Shown here in pieces: positions 22,430-32,466 of a stretch of 64,000 nt of DNA. Origin of the DNA: Cladopsammia gracilis. Lineage: Eukaryota > Cnidaria > Anthozoa > Scleractinia > Dendrophylliidae. The position numbers and the translations under genes were made by a program. How positions within the stretch are numbered: the stretch's first letter is position 1; every line of letters starts with the position of its first letter. The stretch lies in assembly GCA_022457155.1 (NCBI GenBank), contig JAJGOT010000051.1, positions 241,001 through 305,000 on the forward strand. The letters run 5' to 3'. The notes below the pieces were generated by a model. That model searched no databases. It saw only the letters and a list, made by a program, of their open reading frames with translations, and was not told the DNA's origin.

Positions 22430-22463
22430 GGAGACTGCGCACAGTCGCTTGTGTGCAGTCTCC
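22430..22463. repeat. Short perfect hairpin next to the DIRS end
   Basis: GGAGACTGC...GCAGTCTCC with a stem of about 13 bp and an 8-base loop, 41 bp past B2. Possibly a terminator-like or structural element, possibly chance. Confidence 0.5.
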
Positions 22464-23137
22464 AATTAAGTTAAGGGTGCTCTCAGGTGCATGTAAAACA
22501 GTTAAGTGATGGCATTATTGAGACTTATTTATTCTGAGGTTCCAATACTGCATTGGTTGGCTAGATTACGGTGCAAGGAATCGTTTGGTACCAGTTTTGC
22601 GACAATGGAGTCATGCATTTGTGAGTTATAACGTCATTTAAGGTGAAAATTCCCACCTTAATTTCAGCTAATGGTTTGTCATGGAAACTCAGAAAAGTAG
22701 TTATTCATGTAGCCCTCTAAGTGGGCTTAATGCATGCCAAATTTGGTTGGAAATGGTTTTATTCTCTTAAAGTTATTAACGGTCAAAGCTCTTTCCAATA
22801 TGGTGGACGCAAAAGTTCGTGTTTAGTCTTTCCTCAACATTTTTACACTAAACGAGGCAAACTTTGACCATTTACAGTATATTTGGTGGTGAGATCCTAG
22901 AAGCCTATGGCTGTCTATTTCTGTGGGTAATTTATGTACAAAATAAGACATTTTTGAAAGGCTATAACTTCAAGAGGATTTTATCGTTTAACTGGGAGGA
23001 TTTCAGGAGTGGTCCGGGACGAAATTGATGTACAAAGGTTAGAATGTCATGCATGGAATAAAGCTGGTGAAAAGTCGTAGCTAGGCCATTAAGGCAATGA
23101 CTAGTAGCCAGCTGATGTAGGATGTGTCATGTAGCTT
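22464..23137. other. Non-coding stretch
   Basis: No coding or repeat structure recognised. Confidence 0.4.
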
Positions 23138-23158
23138 TTGAAAGTCCATAGGTTGGCC

Positions 23159-23430
23159 ATTATGGCAAAGACTAGTAGATGGCTTCTTTTTCCTGTCACA
23201 GATCAACATGAGCGGGAGGAGAGCTTAACACCACGAGAGGACAAAGCTCTGCTGCGATTTGTCTACTCGAGTTCACTGTCCCGTAAGGGAAATAGATTGT
23301 GGAAAGAGGCAGAGAAGAAGATCACACTGCATTCATGGCAGTCCATGAAAAACTGGTATTCCTATACACTTGCAAAGAAAAAGAGCGAAAGCAAGGACAC
23401 GTCACCGTCCACACTTACATTCGCCTTTGG
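23159..23430 (+). CDS. Myb/SANT-like exon, RAP1 type
   Basis: The frame encodes TPREDKALLRFVYSSSLSRK followed by NRLWKEAEKKITLHSWQSMK and a Lys/Ser tail. The spacing acidic-LxxFV ... GNxLW ... HSWQSxK is the three-helix pattern of the RAP1/TERF2IP Myb domain. A CAG at about 23201 could be an acceptor, but ATGGCAAAG further upstream may be the start. It ends close to the CXC-family remnant at 23430, so it may be a fusion with, or a part of, that transposon protein. Compare the similar exons at 8013-8553. Confidence 0.45.
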
Positions 23431-23812
23431 CATTTGATGACAGCGACCTTCACATCTTGGAGAAGTTTGTGGTAACAACGTACGACAGATCCAGTACAGA
23501 GGCAACTGTTAACGAGGCACGACTTAACCTCTTTGCTCAAAAACAGAGATCATACTTATCGATTCCACCAACTCAAGCCTCCTTGAAGGAACATGCAAAG
23601 TGTGCTGCCAACCAGGCAGGAATGATCTGGGGTCAGACAATGGACCTGCAGAGTGGGGTTGGATTAAACAAGGTGACTTGTGGCAAGTACACTGGGCTGA
23701 CCTTCCTCCAATAGCAACAAGCTGCCAGGCGTTAACAAAGTGTGGGTGCAAGAAAGGTTGCAGTCGCAGGTGTAAATGTTATCGATGTGGTCTGACTTGT
23801 ACAGCGCTTTGA
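23431..23812 (+). pseudogene. C-terminal remnant of a CXC-tail transposon protein
   Basis: In one frame: LHILEKFVVTTYDRSSTEAT, VNEARLNLFAQKQRSYLSIP and PPTQASLKEHAKCAANQAGM. In the next frame: WGWIKQGDLWQVHWADLPPI, then the cysteine array CGCKKGCSRRCKCYRCGLTC and a stop. This is the usual end of the same large invertebrate protein type as at 16570-19850 but a different subfamily (the LPPIA linker). One frameshift near 23640. It has no visible inverted repeats around it. Confidence 0.7.
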
Positions 23813-23971
23813 AGCTGCATGTGTCAGAACTGATGTAGCCTCTATAGCCAGAAAAAAACTAGTTTATACTGTTGTCAAATGTAAATAGTTACGGCTATTC
23901 ATCAGAGGAAAAGCTATTTTGATGGATGTAAACTGCTGGTTTTAACGTTTTCAATATTTTTACTTATTTAG

Positions 23972-24305
23972 GTGTATTTAGGTAGAATAGACTTTGGCCG
24001 CCATATTGAAAAATGACGTCATCTAAAAACGACGTCATAGCAAGAAATTCAAGTGGCTCATTTATTGGGTTCGTAGTGAGATGACTAAAGTTTATTTGTG
24101 CTAAGTTTCATGCTTGCATCACAAAATGAAGGCGTCTGTGTAGTTATAGTGTATTTAGGTCGGATAGACTTTGGCCGCCATATTGTAAAATGACGTCATC
24201 AAAACAAGACGTCACAGAAAGAAATTCAAGTGGCTCATCGATTGGATTCATGGTGGGAGGTCTAAAGTTTATTTGTGCCAAGTTTCATGCTTGTATCACA
24301 AAACA
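23972..24305 (+). repeat. Two-copy direct repeat, 177-bp period
   Basis: The block GTGTATTTAGGT...TCACAAAA (about 158 bp) occurs at 23972 and again at 24149, with about 85 percent identity by eye and several small indels. It includes GACTTTGGCCGCCATATTG and ATGACGTCATC motifs. No coding meaning seen. Confidence 0.8.
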
Positions 24306-24311
24306 AATGAT

Positions 24312-25188
24312 TCAGATACAAATTGCTCCACTACTTGTATTCATTCCCTTTGGTCGGTTCTTTGTTTTTGCTGCTTTCAAGTCCTCAGAAAACTGTTTTA
24401 TTTGATGTTCATTGATTTTTATGGCAAAAGAGGGTGCAGCATCGTACCTTTGCTTTTCCACTTTTCTCTGAGTCCTTACCTCGTTTTTCTTCCTCTTTTT
24501 ATCGGCCTCATAATTATGCTTAATCACTAATAACTCATCCAATAGAACTAGTTCGTCCTTTGAAGAATTAGAGCGGGGTATGTGCCACTGTTGTGGTCTT
24601 TCAGTGCACGTAAGGTCAGGTGGTATTTCATCCACTTCGCTTTCATTAAAATCGAGTATTTTGTACAGCAATGCGCCAATATGCTTACATTGACCATTAG
24701 CTCCTGCTTTACAGTTACATGCCCCAGACTTCACTTGAGCCGTTTGCTTACTTAGTGATACTCTTGTCCTGTATAGTTTGTTTATAGTCATGGAGGCCTT
24801 TAAGCGGCTTTCAAAAAAACAGAAATGTTCATCTGTCATGTGGTTGAGCTTTACTTTTTGCACATGTCTGGCTTTATATAGAGCATAACCTTCATGCTTC
24901 CTTTTGAAAGCACCTTGGTGAACTTTCTTCGAGTTACTTTCCATTTCTCCGGCTAAACGAGCAAACAAATAATGCTGAAACGGAGGAATTTGTTCCAAGG
25001 AAAATGTCCAACCATCGCTGGGCCATGTAACTCTCTTGGGAAGATTCTCGCTGGTTTGTTGTGATCGCGGCTCGCGCTCAAGTTGAAGTCTACGAAGATG
25101 TATCCCTCCATTTGGATCGACGATTTTCTTGTCCTGGCCAGATACTTGATAATCCTTTATTCTTTTAAAGTCAAAGACAGCTGGAGCC
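24312..25188 (-). CDS. SWIM zinc-finger protein, main exon
   Basis: On the minus strand a clear acceptor (TTTCTTAG) at about 25189 precedes APAVFDFKRIKDYQVSG and a long frame to a stop at 24312. The centre has CNCKAGANGQCKHIGALLY, a SWIM zinc finger (CxCx7CxH). Upstream is FARLAGEMESNSKKVHQGAF; downstream is a Lys-rich helical tail of about 110 residues. SWIM fingers bind DNA or protein and are common in MULE-type transposases and in host proteins. The frame is intact for about 290 codons, so this could be a working gene or a recent element. The preceding exon would supply a SAP-like piece (25190-25413). Confidence 0.65.
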
Positions 25189-25189
25189 T

Positions 25190-25413
25190 AAGAAAATCGC
25201 TTTAACTCTAAAAATACTGACAAAAACTACAAACCTTGCCAGTAATTCTCGTCGACTCCCACCCACACTAGCACCTAGATTTGAGGATCCTTATTTTTGA
25301 ACGATGCCCCTGGGACATCATCCTCAGTCAACAGTTTTCTTCTTGAAATTTTCGGACTTTGAGTGGCCTTGAATGTCCTTGTTTTCATGACTTTTCGCAT
25401 CAGTTGCCGCCAT
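25190..25413 (-). pseudogene. 5' exon region of the SWIM gene, SAP-like and frameshifted
   Basis: ATGGCGGC at 25413 (minus) is a good start and gives MAATDAKSHENKDIQGHSKS to a TGA at 25324. The adjoining frame gives TEDDVPGASFKNKDPQI, and a third gives SNLGASVGGSRRELLAR, which looks like the second half of a SAP DNA-binding motif, followed by a possible donor (GGCAAG|GTTTGT). If these belong together, two indels separate them. Alternatively only the SWIM exon is real. Confidence 0.35.
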
Positions 25414-25466
25414 TTTTTTAAAACCTTCGTGGTCTTTACCACTACAACCATAATGCACAGCACGCA

Positions 25467-25630
25467 TGTAGTATTGAATAGCCACCAAGGCAAGCCACAA
25501 AGGCTGAAACAAACTTTATTCCGAGCACACACAGTACATGTTCGCTTGCTGTTTTCCACTCGCTCACACTCTCCTCATATCCCGGATGTACTTGTCAATA
25601 TACACGCAACCGCTGTCCTAATACACTACA
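25467..25630 (-). mobile_element. Gypsy-type 3' LTR (164 bp)
   Basis: Read on the minus strand, the repeat starts TGTAGTGTATTAGG right after the purine tract AAGAAAGAGAGGGA (PPT, 25631-25645) and ends CAATACTACA, giving TGTAGT...ACTACA ends. It contains AATAAA, a polyadenylation signal, about 60 bp before its end. The 5' LTR is not in the window. Its end lies 53 bp upstream of the start codon at 25413 on the same strand. Confidence 0.7.
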
Positions 25631-25851
25631 TCCCTCTCTTTCTTCGCTTAAAAGCTTAATCTCAAATAGCAATAAAATATAACAAACTTGTAGTTCCTTT
25701 AAACACGCTCTTAAAGTTCAGTTCCTATTCGAGTGTTCAAAACAAAGTCACTCTAGCAATAAACAAGGTCCTTGCAGTTCAGTTCATGTAAAAATGTTCC
25801 AATGTCACTTGCAACACAACAATAATTATGACAGTGTAACGTTCATGAAGT

Positions 25852-26275
25852 TCAGCACAGAACATAATCGTTCAGCAACTTCGGACTAGTAATTCTGCGA
25901 GATCTCTTCAATGGCTGCTCAGCTGTAGGTACAGCAGTGGGTACAACTTCTGGTGATGATTCTGCCATTGGTACAGGATTCTCTTTCATAGGTGGTGTCT
26001 CAGTTGTCTTGGGTTCAGTTCGTGGTTCAGCATCCTGTAGTGCAGTTCCCTGATCTTCCTGATCTGGCACATTTAAGGGCTTAATATGCTGAAGGTTTCG
26101 CTTGTACTGAATTCCCTGTGGTGATCGCAATACCACCTGGTCCCCATAACGAGACATCACCTCATACGGTTCCTTCTCGAAGCAAGGTGACTGTTTGTTT
26201 TCTTTCTTCTTCTCTAGCAGAACGGTGTCTCCTCTCACGTTTTGGTCTCTGGCATGCAACCTTTTGTCAATATAT
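25852..26275 (-). pseudogene. Gypsy polyprotein C-terminus, after integrase
   Basis: The minus frame reads VRGDTVLLEKKKENKQSPCF, then EPYEVMSRYGDQVVLRSPQG and YKRNLQHIKPLN, followed by a Pro/Glu/Thr-rich tail and a stop. This is the usual GPY/F-like chromatin-contact region that closes Gypsy (Ty3) pol proteins. It sits upstream of the PPT and LTR, in the right order. The rest of the element (RT, RNase H, integrase) is absent beyond 26275, so the copy is 5'-truncated or deleted. Confidence 0.8.
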
Positions 26276-26287
26276 TAATCATTTCAG

Positions 26288-26565
26288 GAATCACCCGATA
26301 TGCTAACGACAAAAGAACATGACCATTTTACCCCAGGCAGTGGAAAGCAAGAACTGTACACTGGCTCTGGTGTTTTTATTCCCTGTGTAGAGCTGCAAAC
26401 AATTCTTGCCAAGGCCATCGGTAAGCCCCAAAGGAGCTGCTTGGCCAATTAGTTACGTATTACTTTGATGATGCAACATTGGCCAAGTTAGTTCCTTTAC
26501 AAGAAAGCCGCGCCAAAGACAAAGAAGTGCTGGAGCAAAGGATCGTCCATGCAATAGTTGGGTGA
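26288..26565 (+). pseudogene. BEN-domain exon with one frameshift
   Basis: After acceptor ATTTCAG the sequence encodes TGSGVFIPCVELQTILAKAI and, after a one-base shift near 26425, LLGQLVTYYFDDATLAKLVP and KEVLEQRIVHAIVG to a TGA. The GVxIP ... LxxLLF-type ... AI pattern fits a BEN domain, a DNA-binding helix bundle of about 75 residues. A GTAAGC at 26420 could be a donor, but then the second half would be unexplained, so a frameshift is more likely. Could be a broken host paralogue or transposon cargo. Confidence 0.6.
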
Positions 26566-27192
26566 CAGAACCGTTTATGTTGAGAGGTTTTATTTTATTT
26601 GTTTTTAACGCAATCAGTAAAATCTCTATGTGACATTATTTCGGCATTTTTGTTTATTCGTGGTTTCCTTTATATTTTTAGTGTATACTAGAAGTGCCAT
26701 CCCTTGTGGGCCAAGGAAAACAAAGTGAGCAGCAAGGCAAGGTTTGACTGGGGGCGAATCATAAGAAACAAATGCATAACTGCTGGAAGGCGATTGCAAA
26801 GGAGTTTAAAAAAAGACTGAACTTATCTGAGTGATCGCCTGATATTAAGCTAAAATGTTTTGTATTATCTTTCCGTGATTAAGGAAATATTTGCACATAT
26901 CCCTGGCGATATGTACTACCTATACTATAAAATATATCAAAGAAACTATTTTTCGTTCTTAGGTTCTTTTTTTTTAGCTTCCAAATTTCTAAAACACAAA
27001 ATCCGGTATAAAAGGAGCCTGGACTGGCCTGGCCATTTTCATTTTCATCTCCAGTCGTCAATCAACCATTGAAGCATCAACAACTGACAAATAACGTGCG
27101 TCATAACTAAGACCATTGCTAACACACAATTTGGAAAAACTTTATGAAAGTTATCAGAAGTCCTTATGAACTTCTTTTTATTTTTTTGCTTA
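26566..27192. other. Non-coding stretch
   Basis: Contains MITE-like AT-rich DNA but no pair of arms that I can match. A plus-strand ORF 26860-27072 has poor composition. Confidence 0.35.
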
Positions 27193-27323
27193 GGGCCTGG
27201 TCGCACTACAGTCAAAAACAAAAACATTCCACAAAAAGCGTGTCCCACCGAGGCGGTTTCTTTTGTCTTCCTCGATTTTTGCATGGGCGAATTTCTGTTT
27301 TTGACTGTAGTGCAACCAGGCCC
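27193..27323. mobile_element. Tourist-like PIF/Harbinger MITE, 131 bp
   Basis: The ends GGGCCTGGTCGCACTACAG and CTGTAGTGCAACCAGGCCC mirror each other with one mismatch over about 28 bp. TTA flanks both ends (27190-27192 and 27324-27326), the Harbinger-type target duplication, and GGGCC is the usual tip of that group. Confidence 0.85.
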
Positions 27324-27704
27324 TTAGGTAAAATCTTGGTTTAATTAGATTTTTGAAGCGAATTATATTTAAAGGACGCGCAAGTTAACCACATTTTGTG
27401 ACTGAAAGATGCCTAAATTTGCATTTGACACCCAAAAGGTGTGAAATGGGGGAAGAGCTAAGCCTTTTATACCGGAACTTTTGCTTATAGACACTTCATG
27501 GATCGTCACATGAGGTCTCATACATGTATGCAAACCACGTGATTTGTTGAAATGTCAGATACGTATATGTACACGTATGTTGAATACAGAAAGCGAATGA
27601 AAGCAGTTTTTTTTCACATTAAAAGTTAGAAATTAGAGTATGTGCTGTTTGTAGTCATTGTAGTGTATCAGTTTTGGCAGTTATGTTGACATTTTTTTTA
27701 GTAA

Positions 27705-28334
27705 ATGAGTCGTAAATGGCTTCGTGAGCCTCGAGACAATTGCATGACCGGACGCAGGGAAAGAACTACAGGTAAGCGGGCTTCAAATGACCTGTATCCT
27801 GATGACAGATGTTTTTATTGATTGCATCGCAATCATGCATGATCACAGTACAACAATGTTCTTTGTAGCACTTGATCAACGCCGCATGACACTGCATAAA
27901 CACTGCTAATCGACCACAGGGCTCTGTGTGGATATTTTGCGTGACATTTACAGAACAGACCACAAGCCCTTGTTTAAATTCAAAAAAATGGCCATTTCCA
28001 CAATCTGGGAGGCATTTTGAAATGGAAAACAATGTGGCCGCCCCAAGCCTACAGAGATAACATGGGATCATGTTGTAGGCCGCTTTTACGTATCCCATGA
28101 CTTTTTATCAGTAAATTTCTTCTCTGATACTCAGGTTACAGTATGTTAAACGAAGAGGAAATCGTCATGCTCACCCGCCAGTTAGTTGCCAGCAAAGCTG
28201 CCACAAAAGATGTCTTGGAAAATTTTAAGCGCGAACGAAACAAATGCTCTCTCTTAGGTAAAAGGGGAGAAGACAGTTTGGCCAAGTCATTGCTGCCAGA
28301 GGAATTCAAGCAATACATTAACTCTAAGAAGTAG
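27705..28334 (+). CDS. Small two-exon gene (27705-27771, 28135-28334), 88 residues
   Basis: ATG at 27705 starts MSRKWLREPRDNCMTGRRER and exon 1 ends ACTACAG|GTAAGC in phase 1. Exon 2 follows TGATACTCAG and completes Gly, then reads YSMLNEEEIVMLTRQLVASK, TKDVLENFKRERNKCSLLGK and a TAG at 28332-28334. Phase, both splice sites and codon flow agree. The product is mostly helical and charged, with no recognised domain. An in-frame TAA right before the ATG means the gene starts here, or the 5' exons use a different acceptor. The BEN exon lies 1.1 kb upstream on the same strand and could be part of the same gene. Confidence 0.45.
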
Positions 28335-29005
28335 GGATGATGGCAACTTCTTTTTTAACAGCACGTCCATCGCGGCTGTTTGTCACACATGAATTGCTGG
28401 TACATGCAGAATTTTACACCCATCATCCACAACTGGAGGAAATAACAAGACCCGAACAAAGCTACTCCCTAAATTATAGAATTACTCTTATGTTTAATTT
28501 TAGAAACTTTGTTTGTACATTACTTTATATTAGAACTTATAACTGCTCAAATGCCACTCAGCTCAGTTACGTCCATACACATCCAACGTGCAAAGCAAAC
28601 GAGCAAAATTATTTTTGCATGGAGCACGAAATCTTTCGGAGAATTTTCAGCCTCTAAAGTTTTAACACTTATCTTCTCCTTAGTGTCCACACTTGCCGTT
28701 CCATCACAACATGCAGAGCTAGAGAGCAACTCAAAATGTTTGCAAGGAAAATGTAATGAAAACATGGCCGACAAATAGTGAGCAATCACATGACAACTTT
28801 CATAATAGCATTGTTTACATACCTGCGTCAAACCCATTCAAACCACTGAAAGCCGGTGTGTCCTCAAAAACATCAATGATTATTTCGCTGGATAAACTCA
28901 GGGGCTTTGGAGCTGGACCACCTCCAGTTTTCTGTGTTTCCCTCCTGAATGTGGAAAACTTTTTTTGCAGTATTGTGCAAATTTCTCCAATTATCCTTTA
29001 CTTCT
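28335..29005. other. Non-coding, unresolved small ORFs
   Basis: A frame near 28655-28778 gives VLTLIFSLVSTLAVPSQHAE, which could be a signal-like peptide, but it has no start or splice support. Nothing else stands out. Confidence 0.3.
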
Positions 29006-29495
29006 AAGTGAAGGTGAGCAAGAGACTGAACGTATTTATTTAGTATTTGAGGGTTACATTTTTAGAAAAAGTTTGACACAACTTTCAACAGGCGGTTTGT
29101 TACTTTTGAAGTGCCACAGGATAAAATACAATGGCAAATTTTTATGATGTTGAGGTCTTATTTGGGAACATTTGTGGCGGTGGTGTGTTTCAATTAGGAT
29201 ATATAGCAACAGAAGAATCTGAATTTTAAAATTGTGGTGTCAAGTTGTGGTTGGATAACCGAAGCAGAGGAATTTATAGAACTAAAACTTATACTACTAC
29301 ATACAGTTACCAAATGGCATTGTTGAAGAAAGTGTCTGTTGTTGCCACACTTGAAACCATTGCAGAAGAGTGCAAAAAACAAGGCAGCGAAGTTGTGGTA
29401 GGCATAGGAAAAGACAAATTATTATTCAGATGCTCGGAATTTTTGGTTAATAGTTACTTGTTCGACAATTTATGATCTACTATTGACAATACAAT
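29006..29495 (+). repeat. Dispersed repeat, copy 1 (about 490 bp)
   Basis: Matches 45840-46354 in the same orientation along the whole length with small indels, from GTGAAGG(T/C)GAGCAAGAGACTGA to CTATTGACA(A/G)TACAAT. Both contain interrupted frames, with TATTTA and GGCATTGTTGAAGAAAG segments conserved. It may be a fragment of a transposon whose ends lie elsewhere. No inverted ends or poly-A seen. Confidence 0.85.
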
Positions 29496-30374
29496 CTCTC
29501 TGTTGCCATATGCAACGGCTATCGCAGAGGAGTCCAAGAGCTGTTTAATTTGGATTTGTAATTATTGCATGAACACAGGGTACTCACCAGTATCATTTCG
29601 GCAGTAACCAGGTGTAAGTATAATATGGTGGTTACAGCTAGTATGCCTGGTATTACTAGTACTCTGAAACTTTACTATTATTCTCTCTACCAGGGCCATT
29701 AGCGCTCATAACAAGGTGACAACTTATTGTTGACAAACTTTGTCGCCAAGGTGGATTTACCAGAGCTGTTGTCCAATGTAAGTAATACTGTGTTATAGGA
29801 CGTTATGCCATGTACATTTCAGTGTGGCAGTATTTTAACGAAGCATGCGTAGCCACTAAAAGTTAGCCACTCGTGACGACCATTTTGAATATTGAATCAA
29901 AATACTTTGCGTAAAGCCTGGCACTGAAGCAGTTGAGAATGAGTTTAGGGGAGTCTGTGAGTTGAGCTAAGGCCCAGTTTGTGTGCGATTTTTATTTTAT
30001 AGGCACCAAACTTTTCGAGATTCAGTTTTACTAGGGATTCTGCACTCGGTAAGGTAACCAGAGCATGCTACAAATGTATAAGAGTTTGTATCGATACGAA
30101 ATTCGATTGAAGAAAAAATTGTATATTTCTCTTTCAAAAACTTTAAATAACGTAAATTCAATTTCAAATAAGATCCGTACAAACTCTTATAATTCGCTTT
30201 GGTATCCAGTGTGACTAACAAATCGAAGCCCTTGTAAAGCTCTAGGCTTGTGTGAAACTAAAGCATCGAATATTATTATCATCTAAATACCAGTCACTTA
30301 AATGAATCTACTATTATATAAAAATGCTTTATACTCATTATTAGCCTACGCGTCATTTTATTTTTCCTCACCAG
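29496..30374. other. Non-coding stretch
   Basis: No coding, hairpin or tandem structure recognised. Confidence 0.35.
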
Positions 30375-31934
30375 CGCATTGCAATAGTTCTTTGAATCAC
30401 AAACAGCGATTTTGCACTGAAAGCTCATTTCCCTGCACAGGAACTGCCCAAAAATACCATGAACACATACGGCGGACTGTCCTTGGTAAAATAATGGATG
30501 ATGTCAAAGGGAAGAAAAAGAAAAACCTTCGAAAAGAAAGGGTAAGTAAATTGTTATGCAAAGATGTATCGTTTCCCTCTTGCTCAGATAACAAAGTGAT
30601 AACTTGCAGTAGTAAGAACCACCTTCAATTTTACTTAAATTGCATTTCTATGGTGGGTAACATGTTCGTAAAACGAGAAAGAAAAAGAAACTTGAGCAAC
30701 AACATTCTTTGAGAACCCATAAAATACAAAACTGATTAAATAATGTGGCTCCAATTCAATTTCTTAATTGCTATATCCAACAGTTAAAGAAAACTAGACC
30801 ATTGCTACCATTAATGCAAATACATCAGCTTTTTAACGCAGGTGATACTAAAATAGTGTTTCAGTACCTCTTCAAATGAATCATATTGAAACACGAACCT
30901 TTGTTCTAGAAATTGTAAAGAATAGGCCACATTAGGGAGGAGTCGGAGAAGCGTGCTTTTGCGCAGCTAAACAAAGAGCACACTTCCAGTGATGACATTA
31001 ATCCTGATGATGAATAAGGCTGGGTGTCGAGGCCACCGGCATACAGGAGTAGAACCCTTGTTACGTTTATAAGCAAGTACGTAAACTTTTGATAGCGCTG
31101 ATATAAATAGAGTACACTGGGCTCAAGATAATACGTCAACACGTTGCCTCTACAGTGTTCAACTATATTTACTGGTGAATACAGTTTTGTATGATGGTCA
31201 TGATATATTTAACAAAATTAATTATTCCTGTGAGTGTCGGTGACAGTGGGGGATATTCACCTCCACTTCAGGGAATAATTGTTTTCATTATATGTCAAAT
31301 GAATGAGCTGGGAGTGAAAAGCACATCTTGATCCTATTCACTTCCCAGCTAGCCAATCAGAGCGCTTGAAAAACACTATCCACTGATTTAGTATATAATA
31401 AAACCATATATTTCACACTTACAAGGCAAAACAGGTAATGACTGTGATCTAACTAAATGGTGTTTTCTTTCCCAAGGCTTGACAAGCACAGCAAAAACCA
31501 CGTGGAAAAGGACCAAGTCAAGACGAGGAGAACAACTCGACAAAGAACCTCCCACTGGCACTGTCAGATGAGTGGAAAGGCATCAAAGGGAAGGGTAAGG
31601 ATCCTTCCGTGACTTTAAACTTTCATTTTTGATGGATGAAACATCAAGTTGCATTTAGTTTATAGTTGCCTGCATAGTATACGACTCACCAGCTTCAACT
31701 GGAATCAAGGAGCAGGACAAATATTTCATTAAATTTTGTTTCATGTCAAAGAAACATAATCCAAATGTTTCGTTGTAAATCTCATTGCATTTTTAACTAA
31801 GAGAACTGTTCAACGATTTTATCTACAGAGAGAATGGTGCCAAGCCAGACCATGCCCTACAGTTCCCTGAGGAGATCAGTCTGAGTCAGGAAGCAAATGT
31901 GACTTTAACGAGTCGGATTAACATCGCATTTTAG
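30375..31934 (+). CDS. Possible multi-exon gene, three candidate exons
   Basis: Exon 30375-30541 (acceptor CCTCACCAG, donor AAAGG|GTAAGT) encodes a Cys-containing stretch and a basic end, GKIMDDVKGKKKKNLRKER. A second piece near 31483-31590 encodes QAQQKPRGKGPSQDEENNST and LALSDEWKGIKGKG with a GTAAGG after it. A third, from 31829 to a TAG at 31932-31934, encodes ENGAKPDHALQFPEEISLSQ. Another frame at about 30918-31016 gives REESEKRAFAQLNKEHTSSD. The pieces look coding and share strand, but their phases do not all agree, so the model is a guess. No domain recognised. Confidence 0.25.
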
Positions 31935-32457
31935 GGCACGTTCGTTTTCATGCAGTTTTAAGACTGGGATGCTAAATTGTAAAAATAAGTTCTTCAAGCT
32001 TTTAAGATTTGCACATGTTTTCTGATATCAGTAAAGACGGTCTATCTACCAGATATTATGTATTTTCAACAACAAAAACTTACCACCACGCATAACTGTA
32101 TAACTGAAGAAAATAAAGATCCGTTATGAACTAAAGAACTTCTTGGCATTTTAATTGGGACTTTGAAGGGGGGTGAGGTCTGTATATATCCTAAGGATAC
32201 ATGTACATCGAGCCAAAGCTAAGGTCACCTAATAGTCTTCCACGCAATATTCAGTTGTTAACCTTTTTATACAGTATTCGAAATGTATACTGGCATTTTC
32301 CCTGGAATTTACAGTGTGAGTGTAAGAATCCGTATATCTTCCTTCCACGTTACATCCAGTATACTTCATGCTTCTTGCAGTATACAATATGTATACTGGC
32401 ATGTGCACTGATGTATACGGAATCATACCACAAGTGTATAAGATCCTGACACGCATT
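31935..32457. repeat. Degenerate GTATACTGGCAT repeats
   Basis: Between about 32265 and 32430 the motif GTATACTGGCAT and related forms recur (about 32285, 32355, 32390), partly inverted. The same motif resumes after the foldback element (about 33726 and 33757), which shows that the element inserted into this cluster. Confidence 0.5.
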
Positions 32458-32466
32458 GGCATACCC

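Noticed and set aside
22430..22463. Hairpin read as a bacterial-style terminator
   Set aside because: The context is eukaryotic and no U-run follows.
24312..24530. Plus-strand ORFs opposite the SWIM exon
   Set aside because: Hydrophobic shadows; the minus strand has the SWIM motif and splice acceptor.
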